Of a stretch of 9,157 nucleotides of DNA, positions 6,572 to 9,157 are shown in pieces. The DNA comes from a candidate division TM6 bacterium UASB124 (GTDB lineage Bacteria; Dependentiae; Babeliae; Babeliales; RVW-14): contig LDIV01000001.1 in NCBI GenBank assembly GCA_001468855.1, positions 329,916 through 339,072 of the forward strand. Direction: 5' to 3'. The translations under genes were made by a program, and so were the position numbers. Each line of letters begins with the position of its first letter. Position 1 is the first letter of the stretch. The notes under the pieces were generated by a model. The model searched no databases and was not told the DNA's origin. It worked only from the letters and a program-made list of their open reading frames with translations.

Positions 6572-8629
6572 ATGAAAAAAATATGTTTAATGCTTGTAGT
6601 CTGTCTATACGCAACATTCAATGCATGTGCATCAATTGATAAACAAGAAAAGCAAGAACAATTACAATCAAATCCAAACTCTTGTATTAAAAAAATTGCC
6701 AGCATTAACCTCAAAACATTTGAGTGGAAAGAAGATTCATGGACTACAAACTCATTTGTTGAAGCAATACGAAGAATAAAAGACGATATTATTAATCTCA
6801 AGCCCAATTACAAAAGACAAATTGCTTTTAATCTTTTTGAGAAAATTGAAAAGAAAACCAACAACGAACAAAGCTTTGATAACAGTAATACATGGAAAGA
6901 TTTGGATCTATTTTGCGGAAAAACACAATCAGATAAATTTGTAGCAAATAGCCTTGATAGAACCACAACTGAATTGGGCAAAATTAGTTTTTATTGGCTT
7001 TTGACACAACCAACCACTAATATCTCACAACTTTCTCGGCGACAATCTGTTATCACTGCTTTCAGAAAAGATCAATCCCTTTTGAATTCTATTGATAAAG
7101 CTCTACTTTCTATCAAACAAGCAGAAAATATACTTTTTCTATTTTGGTGGAAAGATCATCTTAAACAACACGCAGAAGATAGCACCTTTAATAAAATCCC
7201 CTTACTGAAGGAACTAAACAGCAGTGAATCTGCTCTTCTGGCAAAAAGCCTATTTAACCATCAAAACAGAATCAGTTGGCTTGGTATAGAAGCTTTTGCA
7301 GCAGTTGTTTTATTGAGCTATGGCGCACTGACCTTAACAAACATCATTGATACACCGGAACGACTAAAACAATGGGCTGATGATTACAAAGGAACAGCAG
7401 GACTTTTTATAACCTTTTTATGGAACAACATTAATAATCGTTACGTACATTCAATTTTGTCTATTACAGCAGGATTACTCTGCGCAACAAACATCAAGAA
7501 CAACATTGATTACACACATGGATGCATCATGCTTGAAAATTGTTTACAAACCATCATGATTCATATAGCAGCTGTAACAAGAAGCATGGCTACTCTTTAT
7601 ACTACTATCAAAAGCAATCCAACACTTTCAGACTTTGATGAATTCAAGCCATTGATTGATTTTTTTGAACAAGAAGTAACTAATTCCCAAGAACTAAAAA
7701 ACCTTTTAGAACTCTTATTAAGCACAACCTTTCAAGGCAAAGAAGGGCTTATATCTCACAAAGGACGCATCTTACGCACTTATTTACTCATGCATAAACT
7801 TAAAGAAAAATTTGAAAAGGCTCTTGCAACAATTGCTCGTCTTGATGTTTATGCGTCGCTTGCAAAGCTTGTTAAAGAGCATGAAAACAAAAATATCTCA
7901 TTCTGTTTTCCTGTTTACACAAAAGCAGAAAAGCCATTTATTCGCTTAAACTGCTATTGGCATCCAATGCTTAATCCAAACCAAGCAATACCAAATACAA
8001 TCGTTCTTGGAACAGATGATCAACGCGCTAATGCTGTTATTACAGGACCAAATGAAGGCGGCAAGTCTACGGCACTCAAATCAATTGCACTCTGCCTGTT
8101 GATGGCTCAAACCTGCGGCATAGCACCAGCGCAGTCAATGACCATTACACCATTCAATTCAATTGAAACCTATCTCAACATTACTGATGATATTGGACAG
8201 GGTAATTCCCTTTTCAAAGCAGAAGTTCTTAGAGCTCAGCAGCTTATTGATCGCATTAAAAAATCAGAATCAGGTGCATTTAGTTTTGTTATTTTTGATG
8301 AAGTATTTAATGGAACCTCACCGATTGAAGGTAGCGCGGCAGCCTACAGTGTTGCCAAACATTTGGCACAATTTTCTAACAACATCTGTCTTATCTCAAC
8401 ACATTTTTCATTACTCACGCAATTAGAAGCCAATACAGATACTTTTAGTAACTATAAAGTCTCGGTTATACAAACAAGAGATGGTACATTACATTACCCA
8501 TACAAACTAGAATCAGGAATATCATCACAACACATAGCATTAGACATTTTACGTAATCAGGGATTTGCTTCGAGCATTATTGATGACGCACAAGACATCA
8601 TCAATGGGAATACTATATCTCAGTCATAG
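6572..8629 (+). CDS. Membrane-associated MutS-like ATPase
   Basis: This protein of 685 residues has the MutS core and C-terminal ABC-type ATPase but lacks the mismatch-recognition domain, so classical mismatch repair is unlikely. Residues 1-21 look like an export signal or membrane anchor. A WKDLDLF stretch (108-114) and a domain-III-like segment (about 127-164, SLDRTTTELGKISFYWLL) follow. Two hydrophobic segments lie at about 235-257 and 293-309. The ATPase has YWHPML (462-467), Walker A TGPNEGGKST (491-500), DDIGQGNSLFKAEV (539-552), Walker B FVIFDE (572-577) with NGTSPIEG (580-587), and the switch histidine in STHF (His611). All catalytic motifs are intact. The start is firm: AAGGA (6559-6563) sits eight bases upstream. 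Similar MutS-like proteins with membrane segments are known in other bacteria without a settled role. It is the third gene of a probable operon, and its 3' end overlaps the convergent gene. Confidence 0.88.
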   Translation: MKKICLMLVVCLYATFNACASIDKQEKQEQLQSNPNSCIKKIASINLKTFEWKEDSWTTNSFVEAIRRIKDDIINLKPNYKRQIAFNLFEKIEKKTNNEQSFDNSNTWKDLDLFCGKTQSDKFVANSLDRTTTELGKISFYWLLTQPTTNISQLSRRQSVITAFRKDQSLLNSIDKALLSIKQAENILFLFWWKDHLKQHAEDSTFNKIPLLKELNSSESALLAKSLFNHQNRISWLGIEAFAAVVLLSYGALTLTNIIDTPERLKQWADDYKGTAGLFITFLWNNINNRYVHSILSITAGLLCATNIKNNIDYTHGCIMLENCLQTIMIHIAAVTRSMATLYTTIKSNPTLSDFDEFKPLIDFFEQEVTNSQELKNLLELLLSTTFQGKEGLISHKGRILRTYLLMHKLKEKFEKALATIARLDVYASLAKLVKEHENKNISFCFPVYTKAEKPFIRLNCYWHPMLNPNQAIPNTIVLGTDDQRANAVITGPNEGGKSTALKSIALCLLMAQTCGIAPAQSMTITPFNSIETYLNITDDIGQGNSLFKAEVLRAQQLIDRIKKSESGAFSFVIFDEVFNGTSPIEGSAAAYSVAKHLAQFSNNICLISTHFSLLTQLEANTDTFSNYKVSVIQTRDGTLHYPYKLESGISSQHIALDILRNQGFASSIIDDAQDIINGNTISQS

Positions 8630-9157
8630 GTTCTAAAAGCCAGACTATTATTGCGGATATCCCAGCACTTACTGCTACTACCTTGCCCCACCACCAAGTT
8701 TTTTTAAGGCGCATACAGCATCGCTTACAATGTTTCTTTTTACCAAGAATATTAAGATCTTTTATCGCATCAGTATCATCCGGTTGAACAACCACCATTC
8801 CCTGAATCTGACTAAGATGTTTGACTATTTCATCAATGCACTTCCATAACTTATAAGTTCTTGTTTTTTCAATTTCCGGACTTGGATCAGCAAACGTCGA
8901 ATCGTCTTTAGCACACAAAACAAGACCAACTCTAATAATAAAAGGTTCAAGAATTGCTTTCAGCTGCTGAGCACTAAATAATTCTTTTTTCTCAAGTAAA
9001 GTTCCTAAGTTACGAATGTCACTTTTAGTTACTTTCTCTTTTCCTTCAATTTTTTGTGCCAAAACATTAAGGTAGGTGATTATTGCGTTCAGTTGAGCAT
9101 CACTTTGTTGCTGTTGCATTGCATAGACACCGGACGTTAGCCACACAACATATGTAA
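8613..9157 (-). CDS. Partial gene: exported protein with C-terminal membrane anchor
   Basis: I do not recognise this protein. The frame is open to the window edge. A GTG at 9146 could be read as a start, but the preceding codons (Thr-Tyr-Val-Val) and the following WLTSGVYA look like the end of a signal peptide with a VYA cleavage site, so the true start probably lies outside the window. Counting from the GTG, residues 10-135 form a mostly helical, Gln/Lys-rich region. A basic cysteine cluster follows (GKKKHCKRCC at 135-144), then RLKK, three tryptophans (151-153) and one membrane helix (about 154-172). The last 17 bases overlap the end of the convergent MutS-like gene. No terminator is visible between them. 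The C-terminal anchor is clear; the function is unknown. Confidence 0.72.
   Translation of the reverse strand, partial: TYVVWLTSGVYAMQQQQSDAQLNAIITYLNVLAQKIEGKEKVTKSDIRNLGTLLEKKELFSAQQLKAILEPFIIRVGLVLCAKDDSTFADPSPEIEKTRTYKLWKCIDEIVKHLSQIQGMVVVQPDDTDAIKDLNILGKKKHCKRCCMRLKKTWWWGKVVAVSAGISAIIVWLLEPMTEI

Noticed and set aside
6572..6634. Lipoprotein signal in the MutS-like protein (FNAC)
   Set aside because: Phe and Asn do not fit the lipobox positions before the cysteine; an ordinary signal or anchor is more likely.
1..9157. CRISPR array, insertion sequence, tRNA or rRNA
   Set aside because: No regularly spaced repeats, transposase, cloverleaf or rRNA sequence was seen on either strand.

Overview
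The window is AT-rich and gene-dense. It carries a typical bacterial ribosomal protein S1 gene and a nucleoside diphosphate kinase gene beside several small exported or membrane proteins that I do not recognise. Taken together (a type IV pilus PilN-like protein, several short signal-peptide proteins, and a membrane-associated MutS-like ATPase), it would fit a Gram-negative-type bacterium with a modest genome. Candidatus Dependentiae (TM6) or a similar host-associated lineage is my best guess, but this is inference and no gene here proves it.

Layout. 1-277: non-coding, with a likely promoter just before a PfkB-family sugar or nucleoside kinase (278-1399). An inner-membrane PilN/GspL-like protein (1411-2457) follows 11 bases later. 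2458-2679 is a leader region rich in repeats and inverted repeats. It precedes rpsA (2680-4515, six S1 domains), whose last codons hold the ribosome binding site of ndk (4521-4928). A strong hairpin terminator (4945-4986) separates ndk from a convergent gene for a small exported helical protein (5005-5454, minus strand). 5455-5770 is a divergent regulatory region with an extended -10 promoter facing left and a near-ideal operator palindrome facing right. A tight three-gene run follows: a DUF2975 membrane protein (5771-6325), a YozG-type HTH regulator (6338-6553) and a MutS-like ATPase with a signal-like N-terminus and internal membrane hairpin (6572-8629). The last gene (8613-9157, minus strand) is partial, is convergent with the MutS-like gene and overlaps its 3' end by 17 bases.

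How they fit together. rpsA-ndk is a housekeeping pair in translation and nucleotide metabolism, probably translationally coupled. The DUF2975/HTH pair is a recognised two-gene regulatory module. Here it appears to share a transcript with the MutS-like ATPase and to be preceded by its own operator, so the three may form one autoregulated membrane unit. That unit is the most unusual part of the window.
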